From NCBI GenBank assembly GCA_016748015.1, contig JAAOMT010000058.1, forward strand, positions 1-59,631: DNA of 59,631 nucleotides, in the 5' to 3' direction. The position numbers and the translations under genes are program-made. Positions 14,401 to 25,862 of the stretch are shown piece by piece (the stretch's first letter is position 1; each line of letters begins with the position of its first letter). Under the pieces are notes generated by a model, which searched no databases, was not told where the DNA came from, and saw nothing but the letters and a program-made list of their open reading frames with translations. Origin of the DNA: Geosiphon pyriformis (Eukaryota; Glomeromycota; Glomeromycetes; Archaeosporales; Geosiphonaceae).

Positions 14401-16557
14401 ACCCATAGCTGATAGGAAGAAATCAGACAAAAAGGTCAATTTTAACTCGAAGAAAAGGAAACAAAATATTTTATTATTTTAACCAGGGGTTAAATGAGTC
14501 ACTGTTATTTTATTTTCAGCCATCCAGGTAGCTAATCTCCCAGGAACGCCAATATCTTCAGAGGTTGGTATATGCAACTCAGCACCCAAGAACATAGGAG
14601 TAAATACTATTTATATGAAAAAGAACAATATTAAGTATTAATTAGACATTAACTAACCCAGGCACGTATAAAGACAGCTGAAAACATACGAGCAGAAACT
14701 CACTATCACGTTGTATGGGATCGTGAGCAATACCACTTAGCATCGTAAAACGATCTTTTTCAGAAAGGCCAAACTCTTGAGCCATCCATGGATAGTAATG
14801 AGTCAAGGAAAAATGTCGACCTCGCACCCCTACACCAAAAAAGTTGCGCGTTAATATATAGAGTTTAAATTGAAAAATGTAATCGCACTAATTTGCAAAT
14901 TCTTTACCCTTTGGAATACCGGTACTTCCACTGGTAAAACTCAAAGTTCCGATACTATCTGGTCCGATTATAATGCCGACATCTTGAGTTTCACGATCAT
15001 GAACCATATTCAATATATCGTTTCCATCAACTTCTCCCCCCTTCAATCCTTGGGACCCTTCTGAAATTTGTAATGCGGGTATTTCACATCTTATTGAAAG
15101 TTTTTCTTGTATATAAGAACGCACAATCGGGTTCAGAGTGCCGGCATTTTTAAGAACTATAATTCCACGAGGTTGTGCCACTTGAAGATAAATGTTTTGA
15201 CGTTCTGGCGGATAAGCAGGATCTGAATTGAAATTCAAGAAATAATAGCAGTTGAAAATTTAACTTTTTGATTTAATATAATAGCGAATCAAAATTATGG
15301 TAAATTAAAAATGGTTTACCGATTACACTGAAGGTTGCCCCTGCTTTTAAGACTCCCATTACAGCAATCACAAGATCTACCCCACGATACGCATAGATTA
15401 TCACAACATCTTCTCGTTCGATTCCTTTCGCGACCAAATAATGCGCAATTAAATTCGACGCCTCGTTTATCTTACGATAGGTAAAGACACGTTTGTGGCT
15501 TTTTCCTTCTACACTCTCACTTACACAAATTCTTCCGGGCCACTTTTTTGCATTTTTTGCAAAAATATCAGTGATTGCTCCGTGGAATTCATCCCATTTC
15601 AAATTGGACTTTGGATCAGGAAGAATCTCCAAGCATGTCGGGGTCAATATTGGAATTTGGCCAATCAAATTTTGTCGATTTTGCGCTGCTATATTAATTA
15701 TGGTAACCAATTGTTCGAGAATATGGGTAATTCGGCGAGATGAGAAAATTACTTGATTATATGAAATTCGTATTTCGATCCCTGGCAAAAGTGCATGGCG
15801 AAGAGATGATGAAGAATGTGAGGTGATAAAAACTGTAAGATCTGTAGTGATTGATGTAGCTTGTAATATTGGGTTTTCTGGGGTATCAGTTTGATTGAAA
15901 AAGCGCACACGAAACAAAGGTCCATGAATTGATGAGGAGCTGGATAACGAGTCTTTTTCTGGAAACAAATATGATAAAAGCAATTGGAAAGGAACTTCAT
16001 CTGCCGATGCTTCTCTTTCTACCTAATCAACAATTTGATAAAAAATCTGTTGAAACCACATGACCAATATACACTAATCTAAACTATACCTTTTCAATTC
16101 GTTGAACAACTTGTTCAAAAGTCTCCGAAGGATTAATGGATAATCGTAACACTAAAGGATTCCGAGAATCAGATGATGATCCCACGGTAATGTCTTCATC
16201 ACCCGTATAACGATATAATAAAACAGTAAAAGCAGCCAAGAGGATAGTGAACGCGGATGGATGTTCATTTTGTGGCTCTGTACTTTGTAAATTTACAACG
16301 CTTTTCCTGCCAATTCTCTTATCATCATCACGATCTTTACGGTTACTAGATATCGCTAAAGAAAGTTGTAAAACAGCGTAGGCAGTGGTTTCTGGTAAGT
16401 GAAGTGTTTGAACGGCTTCAACTACTTGTAACGGAAGTGGACGCGGATAGTCTGTCGGTAATTGGTTATGGGTAAGGTTTTCCAAGCGTTTCTTCCAACG
16501 TTTCAGCCGTTCGTCAATGTTTTGCTGGCCTTGAGAATTGTTGGTTACGTTTGGCAT
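11461..16557 (-). CDS. LYS2: L-2-aminoadipate reductase, NRPS-like (Lys2)
   Basis: Reduces alpha-aminoadipate to the semialdehyde in the fungal lysine pathway, after activation as adenylate and carrier-bound thioester. The N-terminus [20 protein letters not shown] starts a condensation-like region. The adenylation domain shows [43 protein letters not shown] and [13 protein letters not shown]. The carrier domain [18 protein letters not shown] holds the Ser that a 4'-phosphopantetheinyl transferase (Lys5 type) must modify. The reductase domain has [16 protein letters not shown] (Rossmann), [18 protein letters not shown] (YxxxK) and ends [11 protein letters not shown], stop TGA at 11461. The coding region is cut by several short introns (near 12058-12115, 12430-12530, 13400-13490 and 13805-13875, for example). 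Presence of this gene is a marker for a fungal genome. Confidence 0.95.
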
Positions 16558-18266
16558 GCTGGCAAGATTTTGGTTTTTCCTATGATGTATAATTTACTGA
16601 TAATCAATTGTTCCCATCAATTTTTTGTTAGGACGCGAGCTGAGACACATACTTAGTCACAGAACGTGTGTAATACCAAAAAATTTTGTCTAAGAATTAT
16701 AATTTTTAACGTAAATAATTTGAAATTTTGAGTTATTTTTAAAATGTAATTCTTTGTATTTTTATAAGAACATGTTCTTTAATTTTATATTACAAAGATC
16801 TTTTTCTATACTATTTCAAAACTTTACTATTTTATCAAAAATTACACTAATATTTTCAAAAGAATTTTATTTAAAACAACAAAGTTATAAATATTTACCA
16901 AAAAACCAATAAATTTTATAAGTTTTTTTATTTGAGTTTTTAAAAAAGCAAATTTGTAATCAATTTTATTATTATAAGATATAAAACTAATTAAATGGTT
17001 TAGAACAATGTTTTTTAAACTAAATACTTTATTAAACACCAAAAAAAGTGGTTTTATAAGCAAAAACCAAGTAATTTTAACTTTTAATATTTGTAATAAT
17101 ATTAGTAATCAAGAATTTTTTACTAAATTTTTTTTTAATATTAATTTTAACTATAATAATATTAAAAGTTTTTTGAATTATAATATGTGTTAAAATATTT
17201 GGTTTTTAATTACAAAATACCTTTATTTTTTTTTAAAGTTTTTATTTAAACTTATAATTGACTTTAAAATTTTGAATTTTATTTTATTAACACAATATTT
17301 TATCTTAAAACTGCTATTTTTTAATTTTTTTTATTATTAAAATTGTTAATTTTATTATTAATTTTAAATTAGTTTTTTTTAAAATTTAATTAATGTTCTA
17401 ATTTTTTTAGTTATAAAATTAATTAATATATTTTTTTTAAATACTAAAATTTTTTTTTATTGTTAAAAAAAATAATATTATTATTAAATAATTTAGATAA
17501 AAAAATAATAAATTTTAAAATAAAATATAATATAAATAATAATAATGTTATGTTTAAAATAAAAAATCCAAATTTTTTTATAAATAATAAAACTTTTATA
17601 AAGTTAATAATATTTTTAATTTTTAATATCAATCTAATATAAATAAAACTATTATATAATTAGTTAGTTTTTAATAATAATATTTTAATTGTAATTATGC
17701 AAAAGATAACTGTTTTAAATAAATTTGTTTTTATAGCTTTAATATAATTTAGTTTTAATTAGGTTTATATTTGATTATATGTTAAAAATATATATGTTTT
17801 GTTTATTTAAGACTTATTTTATAATCGTATTATAATAAATAATAATTGAATTTTACATATTAATTAATAAAAAAAATTTAAATTCAAAAAACTTTTTATT
17901 TTTTTATTTATAAATTTTATATTTATAATTAAAACAATAATAAAACATTAATTCTTTATTAATATTTAACTATATTTAACATTATATATTTCATATTAAT
18001 ATGCTTTTTACATATAATCATTTATTTAAATTTATATTAAAATTATAAATTTAAACATGCAATTGTAAAAATTGTAAAAAATTCTTTAATGTGTTACAAT
18101 ATATTTTATACCTGTAAGCATAAGAGTAAATTATTAATATATTAGCCTAATAGCATGTTTGAAACTGATTTCAAAGTTTTCAGGTTATCAAGGATAAAAC
18201 AATTATCCACATAATTTTATAAATTCATTAGTCAAATAACCTTTTTTCGACTGTTGCAAAAAAGAA
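16558..18266. other. Extremely AT-rich gene desert upstream of LYS2
   Basis: About 1.7 kb between the LYS2 start and the BRX1 stop. From roughly 16,690 to 18,060 it is almost pure A/T, with long runs of TTTAAA-like text and very few G or C. The open frames on both strands (about 60 codons each, made of Asn, Ile, Lys, Phe and Leu) are what random A/T would give. The first 130 bp should hold the LYS2 promoter. Confidence 0.6.
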
Positions 18267-19675
18267 TTAAATTTCTTTTAATGGATCATGTTCCGTTGGA
18301 TCATATGGCAAATCACTAGCCGCAAGTTTACGCCTTAAATCGTCTTTAGCTTGCACACGAGATTGATAACGTGTAGCCTTTTCAGCTCTTATATTTCGGC
18401 GAATCTAGGGTGCGAATTAGACTAATTTAATACTGAAATTATTTCATCACATCACTCAATCAATACTATTCATAGAATGAAGAAAAATCAACAAAACCTG
18501 GGATGGCGTTATAAACTCTGGATTGGCAAAGATAGAAGCCCCACCAAAGCTTCCCTCGAATATTCGAATCACATTCAGGACAAATCTTGGACCTATTTCT
18601 ACTAAAGAAATATCTTTATGATCCTTGACTTTCTTGCTACTTTTTTCTGTTGAATCTTTTTCAACAATCTTTTGATTTGGCCAAAGTACGTTTTATTAAA
18701 CATTTACATTCAGAAATTGTTGCAGAATTGAGAATAGACGAAAATAAATAAAAACCTGATAATTACGGAACCATATCCGATCATCAGCTATCGAAAAAGA
18801 CATTACATGATCAATGAAAGGTTTTGCTCGACGCGCTCCTTTAGGAACTCCAAATATCTTGAAAGGGTAAAGTTGTTAGAGTTGAAAAATATTATTCTGA
18901 AGTCATTTCTAAGGATTCTCCTTACATGAGTAAAGACTTCTTTGACAAGCGCTAAATGAGGTTTAAATTCGAAATTTTTGTCAAAAGAAAGAAGGGGTCT
19001 TGATCCTTTTAAACAATTTCCAGTCATCTTCAATTCATCCATTGTATGAACTTTAATAAGAAAAAATCCCGTTTAGTATTATTTCTCAACTAAATGACCA
19101 TCCCCAATTTCACTTACTATTTTGTACATGAAACTTTATACTGGGTCCATTAGGAGTTTTACTAGCCCATAGGTACAAATCCTGCTTTCGACGAACCTCA
19201 AAATACACGCAATTATTGCAATTATTCAGTTCGGCGAGTTCATTCAAAATGCCTAATTGTGATTTCTGATCAAGTTTGGCATCTAGATTTTGAAAATAAG
19301 AAATCAATCAATCAATCCGTTCAACCATTCAACAACCAGAAATTTATTGAAATTTTTGAATTAGAATTTAATTGATCAGTTTCATACCCTTCTTAAAATG
19401 TGGCAACAACGAACCAAGATCATTAAGAAGATGCCTTTGTCTGTGGAAAATAAAAAGTTAATTTAAAAAGATATAATACATCATACGAATAAAGCGAAAA
19501 CCTACCGATAATTTATCCCTCGCGAAGATAATGCCAATACTCGCTGTTTATTCTTTTGTAATTTTTCCTCCTTAAAGCCAATAGTTTGCTTAATAGTTTT
19601 ATCGTCTACTTGATGAAGTGAGTTGTTGCTGGCGTTGTCTTGTTTGGCTTTAGCGAGCTTGAATACTGTGGCCAT
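18267..19675 (-). CDS. BRX1: Ribosome biogenesis protein BRX1 (Brix domain)
   Basis: Nucleolar factor for 60S subunit maturation. The start is MATVFKLAKAKQDNASNNSL. Family blocks are NKQRVLALSSRGINYRQRHLLNDLGSLLPH, KLDQKSQLGILNELAELNNCNNC, FEVRRKQDLYLWASKTPNGPS, HTMDELKMTGNCLKGSRPLLSFD, and HIFGVPKGARRAKPFIDHVMSFSIADDRIWFRNYQ (exons joined). The C-terminal end has SIFANPEFITPSQIRRNIRAE and LPYDPTEHDPLKEI before TAA at 18267-18269. About seven short exons are visible. The start codon is about 116 bp from the MED1 start codon on the other strand. Confidence 0.94.
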
Positions 19676-19791
19676 GTTGGTGACTCGTGAATTTTTTATG
19701 TATAAAGAATTTTATTTGATTCTGAAAACAATTTCAGATCTACCATCTAATATTATCAAAAATTTTTGATTGCTCGACTACTTTCCCAATC
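19676..19791. promoter_or_regulatory. Short divergent promoter between BRX1 and MED1
   Basis: Only 116 bp separate the two start codons, and the genes point away from each other. The gap is AT-rich and must contain both 5' UTRs and core promoters. No TATA box or named operator can be assigned by eye. Confidence 0.5.
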
Positions 19792-22700
19792 ATGAATACA
19801 CCTAATGAATCCACAGTTCTCTCTTCAGTACACAGTTTAACTTCTCTGCTTAAAGCAGTCCAAAAAGACTGGGGACTTCACAGCCATAAGGGTGAGAACC
19901 CGCACGATTCCAAAGAGACGCTTACTGACTCTTCTAACGGTAACTGGTTTCGTTGCACTTACTCAAAATTTCTGATCTAACCATCAATTTGCCTCATTTT
20001 GAAACTCAGCCATTCATTCACTTGGACCAGTCAACTTAGCAAAACTATCCGCCGATTTTTCAAATAACATTAATCTCTTACGAAGCATTTTAAAGAGTTG
20101 TCGAGATGTTATCATTCCAGAGGCTTCCAACTATGATCAACCTGAAGGTGTTATGCGTAAACTCATCAACTTATTAAAGGTATCTGAAAACTTATCAATT
20201 GCTGCAATACTTTATTTTTGAATATAAAATTTGAATGCAAAGATTTAGCTTCCGCATGTTGATCCATATAGGAAGAAGCGCAAATTTCTTCCACACTTTT
20301 AGATTTACAAGAGAGTATAAGTGAATGTAAAGGCCTGCTTTTGGATGCATGTACAGATTCCATACAAGATCCAAAGCTGGTTAACAAGCAGATTATGAGA
20401 ATAGCCAAAGAATTTGGGTATGATTTATCGAAAGTGCTATTCTTTTTGTTCCATTAGTTTACAATTTTTATTACTTGAAACAACAGCAATGAAACTTTTT
20501 TCGAAAAACATGAAAATCCTGAATTTTCCACATTGACAATTATTGGAAAGGTTATTGTTCTCGATGTAAGTTTATTGAAGGCCATTTTTAGTCACAAAGT
20601 CTCAATTTATAAGAGATTATTTCCTGATTCCTTCTCCTTTCATAAACTTGGCAGATAGATTTCAATAAAAGGTCTTACGCTATCAACAAAGCAAGAATCT
20701 CTTACCATTATGAGATTCATCAAGTGAGAAAAAGTTGAATTGGTATTTTCAATTCATTTTTTTAAGGGATATTTACCAATATTTCTTTGAAAAATAGGTT
20801 GATGATCTTTTGACCAACCTTTTGCAGTAAGTTTCGTGATATATTTCTATCTTTCAATTACCATAAATTACCTCTTTGATATGTTTATGAATATTTTAGA
20901 TCAAAGAATATTAAGCTATTTCGAAAGAATTTCGAAGTCTTAAACAGACTCGACGAATTCTGTAAGAACCATTCACCGATAGATTTTTTCCAGTGTTTGA
21001 AATGTATCACATCAGATATTTATTCCATATATGAAAGAGAGAGGTAAAACTCTAATTATATCTCAAAAAAATTTAATTTATGATTTGAATGCGATTTTCT
21101 TCTCACTAAATATCCTCTTTAAAAAGTTCTTTTGAAAACGATATTTCTCGGATTATGGTCCAAGGTCATGGTATTCCTATATCGAATGTCGAACTTATGG
21201 GACCATCAATCGCCTATTGGGCTCCTCGATATTTAATGTTAGAGACGAATTGGGATATGATAAAAGGAATTTTAGGACAAGGTAAAGACTCTTGCTTTTT
21301 CTCTGGGTTACCAATTTACTTTAACTTATTCTCCTTTCACACCATGGTTCATAGGTATTGGTTATGAATCCTTGACCAAATTTTATCGTCTTTGGATTAC
21401 GATGGAAGATTCACATTCAATAAACGAGTTCTTGGCTCTTGATAGTCCGCAATATTTGCTTCATGATGACCAAACAGAAGAATTGAATTTGAGGTTACTC
21501 ATTTTATCACTCCAAACTCGAGATCCCGACCACTTGCTGATACATTCATAAATGTGTATTAGTTATGATATCATTACAGATGATACCTCGACAGTACTTC
21601 CCGACCCTTTGAAGTTTAAAAACCCTAAAAAGGGTACAACACCTTCGGCGCCTGTTCATTTTGTTGCCCGCCTTGAACCACCTGTTTATGTGACCGATAG
21701 TACAGCAAGGATAATAGGAAATTATGCATCCATCAGAAGCAGAGGTGGGAAATCTATATAGGTGATTATATCTTTTACTTCTAAAACATTAACCAAAAAG
21801 CAGCTGAAAACAGGAAATATTTTGAGTGGTTTATATGAAAAGCGAGATACAGATACAATGTCATTAGAACAGCTTCTGGTAGGTAGTTTCGACTCGATCT
21901 TTTTCTGAAAGAAACAGTAATTTGATTTCTTACAATTATTAGATCAAAGATGTGATTCCGAACCCAACCCTGTCTGTCCTTTTGACTGCCTTGAGTCCTG
22001 GTGTGCGATGGGAAACGGTTGAAAAGAATTTCTTGTTTTATTTTGATGACTTGATTCGTAGGATATAATTAAATTTCTTTTTTAACTCTTAAATACCAGC
22101 AATTTGATCAGCAATACATCCAGAGCTACTGTCTTGAAAATTTGTTTCTTACAAACGCAAAAAAAATTGACCGGGTTCCTTTTACACATATTAGCCATCT
22201 TTATGCGATTATGAAGGTAAGTAAATTGTTTTTTAAATCGCGAACCATCTTTGAAATTTTCAAAATACTGAAAACATCAAATTCAAATATTTCTCTTTTA
22301 AGGTTTTGCGACAACAGCTCACATTCAACACATTATTTCAAAGCATCTTCAATTCTAGCAGTTACCGATCATCTTCAGACTATCAACATACAGCTGAGAC
22401 AATGTTTGAAGGTGAGTAGATTTTTAATAATTAGTAGCGTTTACAACTATGTAATTAACAAAAAATTCCACATGTTTTTAATTTTTTAGAAAATATTATT
22501 AACATTAAAGTTGTCACTGAAGAGCCACCAAAACAAATTTCGGTTTCCTTTGAAATACCAGACACAAAACAATCCTTGACCCTACAAATTTTAATCTTGT
22601 CCCAAGATGCTCAACCTTATGTGATTTTTCAAGGAGAGAGCAGTGAATTTGATAGAAAAATGACCTTAGTACTTCAGACGTGCCAAAATATACCCATGTT

Positions 22701-22857
22701 GGTTAGGTGGGTTCTAAATGCATTTATTGGGACTGGAATTGGAAACGAGATTGGAGAAGATATTGCGACTGGAATTGAGCCTTCTGTTGAACTTGCAGCG
22801 CCATTAGAAGACAATCTTATGGATATCGAAATTGTAGACGCCTTTTCTGTTGAATGA
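19792..22857 (+). CDS. MED1: Mediator complex subunit 1 (Med1 family)
   Basis: Probable middle-module Mediator subunit, linking activators to RNA polymerase II. The start is MNTPNESTVLSSVHSLTSLL. The clearest family block is TIIGKVIVLDIDFNKRS with ISYHYEIHQ (about 20,540-20,730). Others are MVQGHGIPISNVELMGPSIAYWAPRY, VARLEPPVYVTDSTARIIG, and TLSVLLTALSPGVRWETVEK. The last exon ends VDAFSVE with TGA at 22857. An in-frame TAA at 21,549 is removed by an inferred 69-bp intron, 21,494-21,562 (GT...TTAG), which joins EELNL to SYDIITDDT. At least ten small introns are needed, so exact edges are uncertain. Assignment rests on these motifs recalled from Med1, not on a search; confidence is lower than for the other housekeeping genes. 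Confidence 0.78.
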
Positions 22858-23735
22858 TGGAAGCAAATTTCAATCCAATAGATTATTTACAATTTGTTGT
22901 TCAATGAGTTCAAGTCGAGAATAGAAGTAAATTTTGTCTGCTAATTCTCTTCCGGTCATGAGTCATGTATACTTTCAAGTTTCCAATACAAGAACCCCAG
23001 GGCGTTGAGGATTATGACCCAATATATTTATCTTTGAAATTTTCAAGACAGTTATATTCTATTCCTAGTCCTGAAGAGAAACCTCAAACGGAAAAACTAG
23101 ACGATGAAATCATGCGCTTTTAAAGTAGAGGTTTATATTCCTATTGACTTTTTAACGGTAGTAACCATTAAAGTCGGAAAAGTGAAGTTATATTACAGAG
23201 CTCGCTGTCTTGCAGTATTAAAGATCATATCAGCGAGAAATCCAAAATTCAAAGATAGCTTTAACAATAGTGGTAATTCTGCTCATTTGATTAAAAATAT
23301 CTTATCAAAAGCTTTCGGGTAAGGTTAGATTTGTAAAAGAGTATAATTTCAGTCGAAATTTTTAAAAAAAAATCGAATTTACATTTTAAAAGTGAACCAA
23401 ATAAGAAATTTCAATATTTACGGGTCTAGCTTTTAAATTTAACAAGTGTATATTATATTTTTCAAAAAATAACACAACAAATTGTTTTCTAAAGTTTTTG
23501 TTTACATTTTTAATAAGTCAGTTGTGAATGGAAGCTTCCTCAACAATCTATTCTATTTACAATTTATCAAATACATCACTTTTTTACCACGTGATTGCTT
23601 TAAATACCAGGAGTTCAATGACTATAAAAAACACCAATAGCTCTGATGATCCTTTGCAAAATTTCTTATCTCTAATTTCTTCTGTATTGTCTTCAAGAGA
23701 ACGACTATATCTGAAATATCATAAATTTTACTAAC
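22858..23735. other. Interval between MED1 and RRS1
   Basis: 878 bp that hold one possible small gene (see the entry at 22,965) and, from 23,330 on, AT-rich sequence leading to the RRS1 promoter. An open frame at 23,528-23,734 overlaps nothing known and has no domain. Confidence 0.5.
22965..23322 (+). CDS. Possible small gene of unknown function
   Basis: ATG at 22,965 opens a 52-codon frame starting MYTFKFPIQEPQGVEDYDP and ending at TAA 23,121-23,123. It is rich in charged and aromatic residues, unlike the random frames nearby. A second frame overlaps its 3' end (23,104-23,322) and starts MKSCAFKVEVYIPIDF. It reads as a plausible beta-rich domain followed by a basic tail. The two could be exons of one gene, with an intron near 23,090-23,125 that I could not define, or remnants of a broken gene. 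I recognise no family. GC content here is higher than in the surrounding spacer, the main reason to list it. Confidence 0.3.
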
Positions 23736-25284
23736 ATGGACGTTTCAGCACAACTGAAAGCACAAGCTAATAAATAGTATGTACCTGAACTAAATATTCC
23801 TATATTTTATTAGAGTTAATGCACAATAAAAATCGGGATATCTGATATCTTATATCTTTTGATGACCTCGCAATGAAATCGATTAATTTTCGCAATCTCG
23901 CGATTGTTAATTGGTCTTGTATTTTTGGTCGTAAAATATATATGAAGCAAACCAATCACAGTGGAGAAACCGGTTCCATTGGAATTTGATCTTGGATTAT
24001 TGGCAGCTTTTGATACCAATGCATTGGATGATACGAAATTAAAGTCAGTTTTTTCATCATCTATTGGCTTAATTCCTTATTAGATTTGATTTCCAAAAAG
24101 CAAAATTGATCTCCTCTATTCACGACATCCTTCCGTTCCTTCGAATAATAATAGAACAAACACAGATGATTATCTAAAAGAGTATAATCGTGATGCTGTT
24201 CAACTCTTATTTAACGAAATCTTTAAGCTTCCCGTGTTAGTTCAAGATGCTAGTGTATTCGTTGAATTACCGGAGGTGAAAACAATTTTACCGAGAGAGA
24301 AGCGCGTAAGAACCATCCAGATTCTAAGTTCTTTGAGTGTTCTCCAAACTGGCCGAATTTTTTTCTTGACCATTGGGCATATTGGATTTCGATTGGTTTT
24401 TCTCTGATTTTAAATTTTATTAAAGTTACCAAAAGCGAAGCCTCCTACACGATGGGAGAAATTTGCAAAGACAAAGGGTATTCAAAAACAGAAAAAGAGC
24501 AAAATGATATTTAACGAGGCGACTGGTGAATGGGTCTCAAGATGGGGTTACAAGGGTGTCAACGATGATGGAGCAAATGATTGGTTGATACCTGTATCGG
24601 CGAATGATGGTGAAAGTTTTCTCAAAAAAACTCGTATTTTTTCCAGATCAGTCCTTATACCAAATAATGAATTTCCAATTTCCAATTCATAATCAGATCC
24701 ATTTCAAGATCAATTCGCTAAACGACGTGAAGCCAAAAAACAACGTGTTAGCAAAAATGAGGCACGACATCAACGTAATTTGGACGAGACTGCCGCAAAA
24801 GACAAAAATAGCTCAGCTACTGCCATTCTTGATCCAAAATCTACGAGAAAAGCCGAGTTATATAAAGAGATTGCAATCTCCAAGACTGCAACAGCCAGTA
24901 TCGGGAAATTTGATAAGCCGTTGGAGGGTGAACCTAAAATCAAGGGTATTAAAAGAAAGGTAATTAATTAACTTGAGGTTTCGAAAGTTATTCAGTAATT
25001 ACAGCCTCTTTAGCTCGAACATTATAATCTTTTTTAATAATTAAAATTTCCTTTTTTTATTGCAGTTCGAACCAACCATCGTGGTAGATCTTAAACAGGA
25101 GAAAGAAAAAAGCTTGAATATATTGAAAAAGGTTGTCAGTAAAACCGGCGGGAGTAATGTGTTGAATATAAGAAAGGTATGTATTCAGAAATTTTGATTT
25201 GGCAGAAATTTTTTTATTTGCTCATTCAATTTTTATTTTGTCAACACTTTTATATAGGCTATTGCTAAAACTAAAAAAAGCTGA
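23736..25284 (+). CDS. RRS1: Ribosome biogenesis regulatory protein RRS1
   Basis: Nuclear factor for 5S RNP/60S assembly, partner of Rpf2. The first exon, 23,736-23,776, encodes [14 protein letters not shown]. It splices (GTATGT donor, acceptor at 23,947) to [22 protein letters not shown], the family signature. Later blocks: [67 protein letters not shown], and a basic coiled tail ([20 protein letters not shown]). The end is [11 protein letters not shown] with TGA at 25,282-25,284. At least six introns of roughly 80-170 bp are seen. The tail repeats of KAELYKEI type are normal for the family. Confidence 0.93.
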
Positions 25285-25862
25285 TTGTAGCAATTATTAG
25301 AGTATTATAAAAGAAGATTAAAACTCCTTTGGAAAGTATTTTGGTACCTTTCCTATCTACCCTCCTTATCAAATTTCCAAGTCTACACCCGGCGTTTTCT
25401 ATTTAAACTGAAGCTTGAACAGTCAATATAATTATTATAAATTTGATGTAAATCGTGGTTTCTTTGAACTTTTCAAGTGGGCAGAATTCAAGGTACCAAA
25501 GATAGTATGATTCGTCCTTTAGAGAGATATCCTTAATTCTACTCAGAGAATAAGAATCTTATAGGTTTAGGAATTACCATTATCAAATTCTCACATATAA
25601 CCAATAAGATGAAATTCAGGCAATGATACTTCTTTAATCGAAATAAATGAAAACTTGACCTTTCAACTTAAGATCCAGACTTATCTAAAGGCATTAACAA
25701 ATTAATCCTGTGTTATTTTCCGTGGGTACTGGGGATGTTAAAGCTGTTAAATAAAAAAGAATTGTAGGAAATTTTGTTAGATAACATCGATTATGATAAT
25801 CACATAGTAGTCAGATGATTAAATATATATGGAGGGACATTATATATGTTTTCTCTTCACTA
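25285..25862. other. Intergenic region between RRS1 and ELP4
   Basis: 578 bp between two genes in the same direction. It should hold the RRS1 3' end and ELP4 promoter. No conserved open frame or repeat was seen. A frame at 25,815 is just an in-frame upstream extension of the ELP4 start exon. Confidence 0.5.
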
